DNA of 64,000 bases, from contig JANQQU010000086.1 of NCBI GenBank assembly GCA_028284905.1, positions 39,788 to 103,787 on the forward strand, in the 5' to 3' direction. This document shows positions 1-9,017 of this stretch, piece after piece. This stretch comes from Calditrichia bacterium (GTDB taxonomy: Bacteria; Calditrichota; Calditrichia; RBG-13-44-9; J075). The translations under genes and the position numbers were made by a program. Positions within the stretch are counted from its first letter, which is position 1. Every line of letters starts with the position of its first letter. Under the pieces are notes generated by a model that was not told where the DNA came from, did not search any database, and was given only the letters and a program-made list of their open reading frames with translations.

Positions 1-681
1 GATGGTGGGAAAGAAAATGTCGACGGCGCTTATGGCGATTATGTTCAGAAGTTCTCCGGCGGTTTGACGCTGGGAATGACCGTGCTGCAGACGCTGTTTA
101 TGGTTTGGTTTCTGGCCACATTGCCACAACCTGCCAAGTCCTATGACGTATACATCACCGGGATCCTCGCAATGGGTGTTCTCTGGTTGATTTGCTACTT
201 TGCATTCTCTTTACTGCATGATAGTAAAGTATCACTGGGCAAGATCATTTTTCCCCTATTGATGGTATTCTGTTTGTTCGTGCTGGTTGATGAACATTTT
301 GCCCGGGAAAATTCTTTAGCCTACCAAAATTACAAACTCACTAAAATGTCTGACAAATTCTTAGCCGAAGTTGAGCAACTCCGTGCTGAACGCAGTGGTA
401 GTGCCACGCCATCTCTGGCGGTCGGAGAAGAAATTTTTACTGCGAAATGTTCTATCTGCCACCAGTTTGACGTTCGGATCGTTGGACCAGCCTATAATGA
501 TGTGATGTCCAAATATGAAAATGACCTTGAGGCGTTGAAGACATTTATCCTCAATCCACAACCAGTCAATCCGAATGATTATCCCGGTGGTATGCCGAAT
601 CAGGGATTAAAACCCTATGAAGCAGAATCTGCCGCGATGTATTTGATGGAAGAATATCAGAAGCAGCAAAACGCACAGTAA
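1..681 (+). CDS. Membrane-anchored monohaem cytochrome c (5'-truncated)
   Basis: The reading frame is open from the first base of the window, so the true start lies upstream; a TTG at 64 is only the first possible internal start. The visible part has about three hydrophobic segments (after the GGLTLGMTVLQ stretch, near ITGILAMGVL and near IIFPLLMVF). These are followed by a charged linker and a class I cytochrome c domain with one CSICH haem motif and a plausible distal Met in the PGGMPNQGL stretch. The last residues are polar. The gene sits 58 bases upstream of actA on the same strand, so the haem domain probably exchanges electrons with alternative complex III. It may stand in for the monohaem subunit ActE, which is absent between actD and actF. 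The membrane part is not identified; a cytochrome bd-like or other quinol-oxidising module is possible but cannot be judged from the fragment. Confidence 0.75.
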   Translation, partial: DGGKENVDGAYGDYVQKFSGGLTLGMTVLQTLFMVWFLATLPQPAKSYDVYITGILAMGVLWLICYFAFSLLHDSKVSLGKIIFPLLMVFCLFVLVDEHFARENSLAYQNYKLTKMSDKFLAEVEQLRAERSGSATPSLAVGEEIFTAKCSICHQFDVRIVGPAYNDVMSKYENDLEALKTFILNPQPVNPNDYPGGMPNQGLKPYEAESAAMYLMEEYQKQQNAQ

Positions 682-739
682 ATGACAATTGATTGAATGA
701 ACCGTTGAACTTGATTTATTAAGAATATCGGAGAGATCA

Positions 740-1249
740 ATGCGCACCATTGTTCCTATAATTTTAGCTGGATTTTTCGGCACCATGGCCCTCGCAACTT
801 TTGCGATGAGCGCTTACTGGGAAACTTACGAGAAAGTGCCGGATCAGCCGATTGCATTTCCCCATGATATCCATGCCGGGGATTTGAATATTGCTTGTAC
901 CCATTGCCATCAATATGTAGAAGTTGGCAAGCAGGCAACCGTGCCGGCATTATCTATTTGTATGGACTGCCACGCTGGCATGCAATCGGATAAACCGGAA
1001 ATTATCAAGCTCCAGGGGTATTGGGAGAGACAGGAAGAAGTTGCCTGGCAACGAATTCACACGATGCCCGATCACGTATACTTTTCACATAAACGGCATA
1101 TCAAGGCAGGCGTAGATTGCGCGGAATGCCATGGAGATATGACCGTTGTAAATACAGTTAAACAGGTGCGAACCTTTCAAATGGGATTTTGTGTGTCTTG
1201 CCACCGTGCAAACGCGGCATCACAAGATTGCTGGACCTGTCATAAGTAA
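740..1249 (+). CDS. actA: Alternative complex III subunit ActA, pentahaem cytochrome c
   Basis: This 169-residue protein has one N-terminal membrane anchor (about residues 4-24) and a periplasmic domain with exactly five CxxCH haem-binding motifs: CTHCH, CMDCH, CAECH, CVSCH and CWTCH. Additional His residues in FPHDIH and FSHKRH fit sixth ligands of a cytochrome c7/c3-like fold. Five haems and this length match ActA, which carries electrons from the iron-sulfur subunit ActB to the exit cytochrome. A GGAGAG ribosome-binding site lies just before the ATG. It is the first gene of the act set, directly before actB. Confidence is high from the combination of haem count and gene order. Confidence 0.93.
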   Translation: MRTIVPIILAGFFGTMALATFAMSAYWETYEKVPDQPIAFPHDIHAGDLNIACTHCHQYVEVGKQATVPALSICMDCHAGMQSDKPEIIKLQGYWERQEEVAWQRIHTMPDHVYFSHKRHIKAGVDCAECHGDMTVVNTVKQVRTFQMGFCVSCHRANAASQDCWTCHK

Positions 1250-1274
1250 AGTTTGAATAAGCGGAGATCGCTCA

Positions 1275-4160
1275 ATGAAAAGACGAGACTTTCTAAAGTT
1301 TGTCGGAGTTGCTTCCAGTGCGACAGTACTGTCTTCCTGCGGTGTCGAAAAGGCCAGCGATAAGATAGTTTCGAAGCTCATCCCGGAAAAGGACATCATT
1401 CCCGGGGAAGCATACTTTAAAAATTCAACCTGTGCGGAATGTGCTGTTGGTTGCGGTGTTTCCGTAAAAACAGTTGATCATAATGCAATAAAACTGGAAG
1501 GAATGACTGGCCATCCTCTCAATGACGGGGCACTCTGTTTACGTGGCCAGGCTTCTTTAACCAGGTTGTATCATCCCAATCGTTTAACCAACCCGGTTGT
1601 TCCCAGAAAAAGTGATTTGAACCTGGAAAGAATGACCGGCAGTGTTATGGAACCGGTTTCCTGGGAAGATGCCTTCAAAATGATCGCCGAAAATCTTGGC
1701 GGTGCCTCAGCAAATAATACTAGTAATGTATACCTCTCCGGCAGAACCACCGGGTCGCTCTCCGCGATGATCGATGATTTCTGCGGCCGCACTGGTGTGC
1801 AGCGTTTACCGGAGTATGAGACTTATTCGTACGCGAACATTCGCGCTGCTTACCAGGCGCTCTTCGGCAGAAATGAAGTGCCGGATTACAAGATTGCCGA
1901 TGCAGACCTGTTAGTGACAGTTGGTGCTGATATTCTCGAAACGTTTGTAAATCCGGTGGGATTTGCCAAACAAGTAGAAGCCGCCCGGAGTAACAATCAG
2001 CTTAAATGGACGCATTTTGAGCCGCATGTTTCGCTGACCGGATTTAAAGCTAGCGAACGGCAATCTGTGCAGCCGGGTGGGGAAGCATACTTATTGCTCT
2101 TCCTGGCGCGTTATTTTGATGCAAATTCTGTTACCAATCGCTCCATGCCGGCAGCTTTGAAAAATAGTCTGCCGAATGTTTCCGACAATGATATTGCTGC
2201 AAATACCGGCCTGTCCGTTGATGAATTGAATCAACTGGCACAGAATCTCGCTTCTGCCCGTAACCCGCTGCTGATTGTTGGTGGTGTTTCTACTCAACAG
2301 GCCAATGGTTACGAAGCAGCATTGCTGGCTGGTCTGGTGCAGTGGTTGTCCGGAATGGTTGGCAACACAATCGATTTTGCTGCTGGCAGCGATTACAGCA
2401 AAGTCGGTAGCCTGAAAGATATTAAAAACCTTGTTGCAATGCTGGATAGCAAACGTGTCCATGCGGCTTTCGTGACCAGAACGGATCCGCTCTTCCGCAC
2501 GGTGCCGGCTAGCATGCAAGTGACTGATAAGATTAAAAACGCTGCTTTCAAAGTCGCTTTTGTCGAGACAATCGACCCGGCGGACGAAAAAGCTTATGCG
2601 GAAATTTATGATTTGATTTTACCGCTGTCCCACGCTTATGAATCCTGGGGAGATGTTGAATCTCGCAAAGGATTAACCAGCGTCGTTCAGCCGACCCTGA
2701 AAGAAACTATTTTCGATACACATACTGAAGGCGACATCCTGATGAATATCGCTGCTGCCGTTAGCGGTGCAGCTGTAGAAGGCACTTATGAAGATTGGTT
2801 GAAAGCTCGCTGGGATGCCAGTGGCGCTACCGATTATCTCATGGATGCCGGTTACTATCAGGCGGATGTCTCCGATGGCCGCGTAGCCTTAAGTGGCGGC
2901 GCAGCGCGTGCTTTCAGTGATGCAAACATCGCTGCTGCCAGCTCTGGTAACACACTCTATGTGGTTCCTTCCATTCGTAAACTGGATGGACGGAGCGGTG
3001 ACCTGCAGCTAATGAGCGAGATTCCGGATCCGCTCTCAACGGTTAGTTACGGTAGCTGGGTATCGGTTTCAAAAGCCGATGCGGATAGCCTTTCCTTCGA
3101 AAGAGCTGAATCGTTGATTCAAAAATATCGTGATGAGGTGGCCGTAGAAAGTGCCGGTGTTTCCATGAATCTGCCTGCCTGGGTACAACCGGGACTGGCA
3201 CAGGGGATCGCCGTTATTCAAAGAGAGCAGATCGATGGTTCGATGCTCGCTTATGACGATCGCACCGGTGAAGAATATGCCCGGATTGATAATGTTAATA
3301 TTTCCCGCACTGGTAACGTTGTGCCGCTGGCAGCATTAGCCGGTGGTATCGAACAGGGCGAGCGAAGCATTATCCCTGAACCGGGCGGTGGCCATGGTCA
3401 TCATGGTAAAGTTCATTTCGAAGGAGACGAAACACTCTATCCCGATCCTTACGATCGTTATACGGAATATCGCTGGGGATTGTCGGTTGATATGGATAGT
3501 TGTACCGGCTGTGGTGCTTGTGTCTCCGCATGTTATATCGAAAATAATATTCCCTGTGTTGGGGAAGAAGAAGTCTTCAACGGACGTGAAATGTCCTGGA
3601 TCCGTGTGCAGCCGTATTATAACGACCAGGGCGGCATGGATAGTTTGGTGATGATGTGCCAGCAATGCGATTTCGCACCTTGCGAAAATGTTTGCCCGGT
3701 ATATGCCACTTACCACAATGAAGAAGGGTTGAACGTGATGGTTTATAACCGCTGCGTTGGTACCCGTTATTGCCACAACAACTGCCCTTATAAAGTACGC
3801 CGTTTCAACTGGTTCGATTGGGCCGACGAAGGCTACTGGGATGGCCCGATGGCGCGGATGCAAAACCCGGACATCTGGGTGCGCCCGAAAGGGGTTATGG
3901 AAAAATGTACTTTCTGTATCCAGCGTATCCGTGTGGCAAAAGATCACGCCAAAGACGAAGGCCGATTGGTGCAGGATGGGGAAGTGCTGGCAGCATGTCA
4001 GCAAACTTGCCCGACCAACGCTATCTCCTTTGGAAATATGTTAGATAAAAACTCTGAAGTATACACACGAACATCGCAATCCGAAGGCAAGTTCCGGGTC
4101 CTTGATATACTTGGAACAGGTCCTGCAGTTCATTACCTGCGTAAGGAGGAAGAAGCATGA
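1275..4160 (+). CDS. actB: Alternative complex III subunit ActB (molybdopterin-oxidoreductase-like plus iron-sulfur fusion)
   Basis: The protein has 961 residues. It begins with a Tat-type MKRRDFLK signal followed by a lipobox-like LSSC, as expected for an exported, folded Fe-S protein. The N-terminal two thirds resemble molybdopterin oxidoreductases; in characterised ActB this part carries no molybdenum. Residues C53, C56, C60 and C88 form a CxxCxxxC-x27-C pattern like the 4Fe-4S site of Mo-bisPGD enzymes. The C-terminal third (from about residue 738) is an NrfC-like ferredoxin domain with CTGCGAC, CQQCDFAPC, CVGTRYC and CTFC/CQQTC motifs. Thr replaces one Cys in the third motif, which fits a 3Fe-4S cluster. 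The two halves are fused, as is usual for ActB. The last four bases overlap actC, suggesting translational coupling. Confidence 0.93.
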   Translation: MKRRDFLKFVGVASSATVLSSCGVEKASDKIVSKLIPEKDIIPGEAYFKNSTCAECAVGCGVSVKTVDHNAIKLEGMTGHPLNDGALCLRGQASLTRLYHPNRLTNPVVPRKSDLNLERMTGSVMEPVSWEDAFKMIAENLGGASANNTSNVYLSGRTTGSLSAMIDDFCGRTGVQRLPEYETYSYANIRAAYQALFGRNEVPDYKIADADLLVTVGADILETFVNPVGFAKQVEAARSNNQLKWTHFEPHVSLTGFKASERQSVQPGGEAYLLLFLARYFDANSVTNRSMPAALKNSLPNVSDNDIAANTGLSVDELNQLAQNLASARNPLLIVGGVSTQQANGYEAALLAGLVQWLSGMVGNTIDFAAGSDYSKVGSLKDIKNLVAMLDSKRVHAAFVTRTDPLFRTVPASMQVTDKIKNAAFKVAFVETIDPADEKAYAEIYDLILPLSHAYESWGDVESRKGLTSVVQPTLKETIFDTHTEGDILMNIAAAVSGAAVEGTYEDWLKARWDASGATDYLMDAGYYQADVSDGRVALSGGAARAFSDANIAAASSGNTLYVVPSIRKLDGRSGDLQLMSEIPDPLSTVSYGSWVSVSKADADSLSFERAESLIQKYRDEVAVESAGVSMNLPAWVQPGLAQGIAVIQREQIDGSMLAYDDRTGEEYARIDNVNISRTGNVVPLAALAGGIEQGERSIIPEPGGGHGHHGKVHFEGDETLYPDPYDRYTEYRWGLSVDMDSCTGCGACVSACYIENNIPCVGEEEVFNGREMSWIRVQPYYNDQGGMDSLVMMCQQCDFAPCENVCPVYATYHNEEGLNVMVYNRCVGTRYCHNNCPYKVRRFNWFDWADEGYWDGPMARMQNPDIWVRPKGVMEKCTFCIQRIRVAKDHAKDEGRLVQDGEVLAACQQTCPTNAISFGNMLDKNSEVYTRTSQSEGKFRVLDILGTGPAVHYLRKEEEA

Positions 4161-5518
4161 GTTCACACGCACCTAATGTGAATGCTGAAAATGCCCCGGA
4201 GCGAGACCAGACTTATGCTTATAATTACAAAGAGCAGATGGAACAGGATGTTTTCGCCGCCATCAGCAAACCTAAGCCTATGTTTTTTGTTGCCCTGTTG
4301 ATTTCACTCGGATGTGTTGGGATCGGCGCTTACAGTTGGACGCAGCAGATTGTATATGGACTTGGAGAGGCCGGTATTACCAACCCGGTCGGCTGGGGGG
4401 TCTACATTACAGACTTCGTGTTCTGGGTCGGTATCGCTCACTCTGGTACCTTAATCTCGGCAATCCTTTTTCTGTTCCGGGCTCAGTTCCGTAATCGCTT
4501 TAACCGTACCGCGGAAGCAATGACCGTCTTTGCGGTTTTGACGGCGGGTTTATTCCCGTTGATTCACCTCGGGCGTGTCTGGTTTGCCTACTGGCTATTC
4601 CCTTATCCCAATCAGCGCCTGCTCTGGGTAAACTTTAAATCGCCGCTGGTCTGGGACGTTTTCGCGGTAAGTACCTACCTGACTGTGAGTGTGGTATTCT
4701 GGTATATCGGCCTGGTGCCGGACCTTGCCATTGCCCGCCGCATCAAGGAAAGTAAACTGCAGAAGACGATTTATGGTATCTTCTCCCTTGGATGGACCGG
4801 TACTTTTAAAGAATGGCAGCATTATAATCAGTTATACAAATTCCTGGCTGCACTGGCAACCCCGCTGGTATTATCGGTTCACTCCGTTGTATCCTGGGAC
4901 TTTGCGATGGGCGTTGTTTACGGTTGGCATACAACTATTTTTGCACCCTACTTCGTTGCAGGTGCGATCTTCTCCGGCTGTGCGATGGTAATCACCCTGA
5001 TGGTGCCGATGCGGAAGATCTTCAGTCTGGAAAAATATATTACCGTTGATGACTTCGAAAAACTGGCCAAGTTATTAATGTTAACGGGGCTAATCGTCTC
5101 CTATGCATACATCATCGAGCTGGCATTGGCGATGTATGTCGGGCATGGTAATATCTATGAATATGAACAGTTCATGTATCGTATGACCGGGGATTATGCC
5201 TGGGCTTATTGGATAATGATCGGCTGTAACGTCATATCGCCACTAGCCCTCTTTATCCGGGGATTAAGGAGGAACCTGCTCTTTCTCTTCTTCTTGTCGA
5301 TCCCGATCAATATCGGTATGTGGTTCGAACGTTTTAACATTATCGTGATTTCACTGGCGAAAGACTTTGATCCTTATTCCTTCGGCTATTATACACCGTC
5401 GATGATCGAATGGGGCATCACGATTGGTAGTTTTGGATGGTTCTTCACCTTCTTCTTGTTATTCACTAAAACAATTCCGGTTATCCCTGTAACCGAGTTG
5501 AAGGAGGAAGTCGAATAA
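4157..5518 (+). CDS. actC: Alternative complex III subunit ActC, NrfD-like quinol-binding membrane protein
   Basis: This 453-residue integral membrane protein has about ten hydrophobic segments and a polar cytoplasmic N-terminus of about 40 residues. It belongs to the NrfD/PsrC family. In alternative complex III, ActC holds the quinol-oxidising site close to the Fe-S domain of ActB. Conserved-looking polar residues within membrane segments include the HSGTLISA stretch and the SVVSWDFAMG stretch. The start overlaps the actB stop (ATGA) with an AAGGAGG Shine-Dalgarno sequence upstream, and the end overlaps actD by one base (TAATG). The length is typical of the family. Confidence 0.93.
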   Translation: MSSHAPNVNAENAPERDQTYAYNYKEQMEQDVFAAISKPKPMFFVALLISLGCVGIGAYSWTQQIVYGLGEAGITNPVGWGVYITDFVFWVGIAHSGTLISAILFLFRAQFRNRFNRTAEAMTVFAVLTAGLFPLIHLGRVWFAYWLFPYPNQRLLWVNFKSPLVWDVFAVSTYLTVSVVFWYIGLVPDLAIARRIKESKLQKTIYGIFSLGWTGTFKEWQHYNQLYKFLAALATPLVLSVHSVVSWDFAMGVVYGWHTTIFAPYFVAGAIFSGCAMVITLMVPMRKIFSLEKYITVDDFEKLAKLLMLTGLIVSYAYIIELALAMYVGHGNIYEYEQFMYRMTGDYAWAYWIMIGCNVISPLALFIRGLRRNLLFLFFLSIPINIGMWFERFNIIVISLAKDFDPYSFGYYTPSMIEWGITIGSFGWFFTFFLLFTKTIPVIPVTELKEEVE

Positions 5519-5949
5519 TGGAATACAGATTTAAGAACAAAGCGGAATTCATGGAAAAACTGGAAGCGTTGCTGGAAAGCGGCATCAATCCGGATGACAT
5601 GAAAATAGTGATCCCCAATCCCGATCATGATATTGAGCATCTCGTCGAGCATTACAAGTCGCCGAGTAAGCTGAAATATTTTACCCTGATTGGCGGGTTA
5701 ACCGGTTGTTTCACTGGTTTCTTTATTACTGCCTGGACCTCTCTGGACTGGGAATTGGTTACCGGTGGAAAGCCATTCTTATCCTGGCCGGCTTACATCG
5801 TTATCGCATTCGAATTAACGATTCTGCTGGGAGCGCTCAGTTCCTTTGCCGGATTACTTATTCTGGGCAAATTGCCCCAATTCAGCAAAATGCTGAATCC
5901 CGAAAATTATGGAAATGAGTTTGTAATTATTACCGAAGACGAGGAATAG
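5518..5949 (+). CDS. actD: Alternative complex III subunit ActD (DUF3341)
   Basis: This 143-residue protein has a soluble N-terminal region of about 60 residues and a helical hairpin of two membrane segments, with the conserved-looking SLDWELVTGGKPFLSWP connection between them. This is the hallmark layout of ActD (DUF3341), a structural membrane subunit of alternative complex III. It is shorter than many homologues, with almost nothing after the second helix but a 30-residue tail. It starts within the actC stop codon and ends two bases before actF, so the whole set is clearly one operon. Unlike in most act operons, no small cytochrome gene follows it. Confidence 0.88.
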   Translation: MEYRFKNKAEFMEKLEALLESGINPDDMKIVIPNPDHDIEHLVEHYKSPSKLKYFTLIGGLTGCFTGFFITAWTSLDWELVTGGKPFLSWPAYIVIAFELTILLGALSSFAGLLILGKLPQFSKMLNPENYGNEFVIITEDEE

Positions 5950-5951
5950 CG

Positions 5952-7004
5952 ATGTTTCCAAAGATGCAAGTACTGATCGCTTTTTTAGCCGGCGCTGTAG
6001 TGATTGGCGGACTGGAACTGACCTTCGAAGGCGGCTCTCTGCTATATTGCATGCTTTTCTTTGCTGCCGTGTCCATGGGCCCAATTGCTGTTGTTGCGGG
6101 TGCGGACATTTCCGGTGGAAAATGGATAAAACCTTACAAAGAAACCATGTTCAGCGTGCGTCACATGATCCTGTTTGTGCTGATTCTTTTTCTGGTATTC
6201 ATCGGCTTAAAGCGTCATGAGCTGATTTATTTCTGGGCGGAAGAAGGTACTGAGTTTCATCATACCTGGCTGGAAAAGAACTTTTATATTCTGAGAAATG
6301 TGCTGTTGCTGGCAATTTCCTGGGTAGTTGCAAATGTTTATGCGAAAGCTTCCCTGCAGGAAAAAGACAGTAAAGCGTTCTGGGCAATCATGTGGGTGTT
6401 CTCCTTTGTTATTACACAAACAATTATTGCCTTTGATTGGGTAATGTCTCTGGAATTCCCCTGGATTAGCACCCTGTTCGGCGCATATTTTTTTGTAGAA
6501 GCCTTTTACTGTGGTTTGGCATTCGCCGCCATTTATACCAGTCTGCGTTACCAGCATCTGCTGGAAGTACACGACGAAAAAACATTTAAGAAATCCATGA
6601 TGGACATGATGACCATGTTCTTCGGATTCAGCATCTTCTGGGCATATCAGTTCTTCTCACAATATATTGTTATCTGGTATGGTAATATCCCGGAAGAGGT
6701 ATCCTACTTTACCCGCCGCCTCGATGAGTTTGGCGGATGGCTGTACATTATTCCGGTGATTCTCTTCGTAACGCCTTTCTGGATTCTGATCTCCCGGAAG
6801 ATGAAAGCGAATCCGAAAGTCATTATCTGGGTTGGATTACTGGTGTGGGCAGGTATTCTGGTAGAGCGTTTCTTTATGTTGGGCACACATCATGATATTC
6901 ATCTTAGCCCGATTATCACAACAGCCGAAGTATTGGTCGCTGCCGGTGTATTCTTCTGGGTCGTAAAGAATCAGGATGATACTGCTTTGAGAACCGACCC
7001 GTAA
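5952..7004 (+). CDS. actF: Alternative complex III subunit ActF, second NrfD-like membrane subunit
   Basis: This 350-residue membrane protein has about ten hydrophobic segments and belongs to the ActF branch of NrfD-like proteins. The ITQTIIAFDWVMSLE stretch, the FFSQYIVIWYGNIPEE stretch and the ERFFMLG stretch resemble those of ActF in Rhodothermus and Bacteroidota complexes. ActF is proposed to help with quinone chemistry or proton translocation. It begins two bases after actD and is the last gene of the operon, with a strong terminator 27 bases downstream. It is somewhat shorter than typical ActF (about 400 residues), so the N-terminus may be reduced. Confidence 0.88.
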   Translation: MFPKMQVLIAFLAGAVVIGGLELTFEGGSLLYCMLFFAAVSMGPIAVVAGADISGGKWIKPYKETMFSVRHMILFVLILFLVFIGLKRHELIYFWAEEGTEFHHTWLEKNFYILRNVLLLAISWVVANVYAKASLQEKDSKAFWAIMWVFSFVITQTIIAFDWVMSLEFPWISTLFGAYFFVEAFYCGLAFAAIYTSLRYQHLLEVHDEKTFKKSMMDMMTMFFGFSIFWAYQFFSQYIVIWYGNIPEEVSYFTRRLDEFGGWLYIIPVILFVTPFWILISRKMKANPKVIIWVGLLVWAGILVERFFMLGTHHDIHLSPIITTAEVLVAAGVFFWVVKNQDDTALRTDP

Positions 7005-7030
7005 AGCTGAGAAAACAAATTTTACTTTTA

Positions 7031-7059
7031 AAAGCCCCTTCCATTCGAAGGGGCTTTTT
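7031..7059 (+). terminator. Rho-independent terminator of the act operon
   Basis: A perfect 11-bp stem (AAAGCCCCTTC at 7031-7041 with its complement at 7047-7057) has a 5-base loop and ends in a T run. It lies just after the actF stop codon. Confidence 0.92.
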
Positions 7060-7103
7060 GTATATAGGACGAATGGAAATAATTGCTGCATATTGACTGG
7101 AAT

Positions 7104-7619
7104 TTATCCCCTCAGGTTTTGCATTGCTGCTAACTTATCAGAAAAGAGATGGGTTGCTTTTTCCCATAAATGCAGGGGAGAAGCCCATTCCCGATCCTGC
7201 GCTCGCCGCAAATAGACAATCTGCGCCAGGTGGTAGAGATAATGCTGTGCCATATGGATAATATCCTCGCCAAGTGTTTCGTGCGGCTTTGCATCAGGCT
7301 TTTCGCTTGGGCGGAATAACGCCTGATCATTTTGGCATTGTCTTAATATCTCTCCAATTTCTTCGTTGAGGGCGAGAAAAGCCGCGCTAATGTTTTCCGG
7401 GGAAGTTTTTCCGGGATCTTGAGTGGTCAGATTAATTCCCATTCTCTCCATAAACCAGAGATCCACCCGGATAAGGTGGCGAACGATTTCTCCGATTGAA
7501 CGGGAATCCGGCGCAGGCCGCCAGTTTAATTCTGATTCGGAAATCCCTGCCAGGGCAGCGGGAATCGTTTTCGCACTCGCCTCATAAAGGTCTAAGATAA
7601 TCTGGGCATTCTTATGCAT
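7104..7619 (-). CDS. DinB/YfiT-like four-helix-bundle protein
   Basis: This 171-residue helical protein fits the DinB superfamily, a four-helix bundle with a metal-binding His triad. The candidate ligands are H48 (in GEIVRHLI) and the pair H126 and H130 (in HYLYHLAQI), spaced as in the family. Some members are bacillithiol- or mycothiol-dependent transferases or hydrolases, but most have no known function and the substrate cannot be read from the sequence. It is a single gene, transcribed away from the following + strand cluster; the 110-base divergent spacer probably holds both promoters. Confidence 0.8.
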   Translation of the reverse strand: MHKNAQIILDLYEASAKTIPAALAGISESELNWRPAPDSRSIGEIVRHLIRVDLWFMERMGINLTTQDPGKTSPENISAAFLALNEEIGEILRQCQNDQALFRPSEKPDAKPHETLGEDIIHMAQHYLYHLAQIVYLRRAQDREWASPLHLWEKATHLFSDKLAAMQNLRG

Positions 7620-7729
7620 ATGTACTCCTTCGAATTTGCAGGAAAAAATTTACATTGTGTGAGAAAACTACCATTATATAAATGAATTGTTTAATATTTT
7701 ATCTCAAGGTCTTGCTTCAGGAATAAAGT

Positions 7730-8941
7730 ATGGATGCCAGTCGGCAGGAAAAGTTAGCGGATAAATTCCGCGGATCGCAATTAACGGGTAGATTAGCAAT
7801 TAGTCACCTGATTGTTATTATGCTGATCGCGGGAATACTCCTGATCTTCTATCCAATTGAGTGGGTGCTGCAGTGGGCCGGGCTCGCCGGATTATTTCTC
7901 ATCATTGAATTACGCCAATTTTATATTGCCGTACGGGCAATGGCAGTGCCGCCGGAAAAGATTGGAGTTGCAAATACGATCACCCTTTCCCGGGGAATCT
8001 TGATTGCATTACTCGGCGGCATGCTGATATTTCCGGAAATCGGTACTGCTTTACAAGTTGCCGTAGGCGTCGCCTATTCGCTTGCGGCAATTGCAGACTT
8101 TGTCGATGGATTTGTTGCCCGCAAGCTCGGGGAAACTTCTCCGCTAGGGGAGAAGCTGGATGGGGATTTTGATGCATTAGGCATTGCTATTACGCCGCTG
8201 CTCGGCATTAAGCTGGGACAATTGCCCTGGCTATATCTTCTGGTAGGTGTTGCATATTATCTCTTCCTGTTTGGATTGTATTATCGCCGCAAAAATGGAA
8301 AGCCGATTCAGGATTTAGTGGAAAGCCAATTCCGGAGAACTATCGCCGGTTTTCAGATGGGTTTTTTAGCGGTGATCCTCTATCCGGTTTATGGACCGCC
8401 GGAAACGATTCTCGCTGCATATATCTTCATGACGCCATTTTTAGCGATGTTTCTTTTCGACTGGCTCTGTGTCAGTGGTCGTATTAATCCGGAGAACGCA
8501 CGCTATCAGCAATTTGCAGGAAAAGCCGAAAAGTTATTTTTCCACTGGCTGCCCCTTCTTTTTCGAATTGTAATTATTTTTATCGTTATTACGCCAGCTT
8601 TCAGTAAATTAATCAGGTATCCGGAAGCCGTTGCGACGTTCAGCGGGCTGGGCGTACCCGGAGCCAAATGGATGGTCGGCCTTGTCGGCTTGTTGGAAGT
8701 GCTCTCGCTGTTGATGATTTTGCTCGGCATTGCCGGACGCTATGCCGCTTTTTGCCTGATGTTTATTATGGGCGCAGCGATCAACTATGCGGGGCTCGAT
8801 TGGCAGAATGGTGCAGTGCTGTTTTCAGCGATTTATATTGAAATGTTCGATACCGGCCGCTACTCTCTGGGATTTTCCGGAGCAGCTGTTTTTACTGACC
8901 GACTGGGTAAACGATCCCGGAAGAAAATAGAAACCTTGTAA
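7730..8941 (+). CDS. CDP-alcohol phosphatidyltransferase with DoxX-like C-terminal domain
   Basis: This 403-residue membrane protein carries the full CDP-alcohol phosphotransferase signature: D123, D126, G127, A130, R131, G140, D144 and D148, with exact spacing DxxDGxxAR-x8-GxxxDxxxD. This family uses the aspartates with a divalent metal to join a CDP-linked lipid or alcohol to an acceptor hydroxyl. After about residue 265 the protein continues into a second set of four hydrophobic segments resembling the DoxX/DoxD fold, making it roughly twice the usual family length. It is the first gene of a + strand run that includes a flippase-like protein, a reductase, a pterin synthase homologue, a glycosyltransferase and a methyltransferase, so its acceptor may be an unusual lipid head group. 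Substrate unknown. Confidence 0.85.
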   Translation: MDASRQEKLADKFRGSQLTGRLAISHLIVIMLIAGILLIFYPIEWVLQWAGLAGLFLIIELRQFYIAVRAMAVPPEKIGVANTITLSRGILIALLGGMLIFPEIGTALQVAVGVAYSLAAIADFVDGFVARKLGETSPLGEKLDGDFDALGIAITPLLGIKLGQLPWLYLLVGVAYYLFLFGLYYRRKNGKPIQDLVESQFRRTIAGFQMGFLAVILYPVYGPPETILAAYIFMTPFLAMFLFDWLCVSGRINPENARYQQFAGKAEKLFFHWLPLLFRIVIIFIVITPAFSKLIRYPEAVATFSGLGVPGAKWMVGLVGLLEVLSLLMILLGIAGRYAAFCLMFIMGAAINYAGLDWQNGAVLFSAIYIEMFDTGRYSLGFSGAAVFTDRLGKRSRKKIETL

Positions 8942-9017
8942 TCTTTAGCGAATCGATCTGAAGGAAAGTCGAATTAAGAAGTATGATAGTGCTAAACATG
9001 TTATGCTTTTCAATCTT

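Noticed and set aside
3336..4004. Long open frame on the - strand inside actB
   Set aside because: It is the shadow of a highly conserved coding region on the + strand; its translation has no recognisable domain and no ribosome-binding site.
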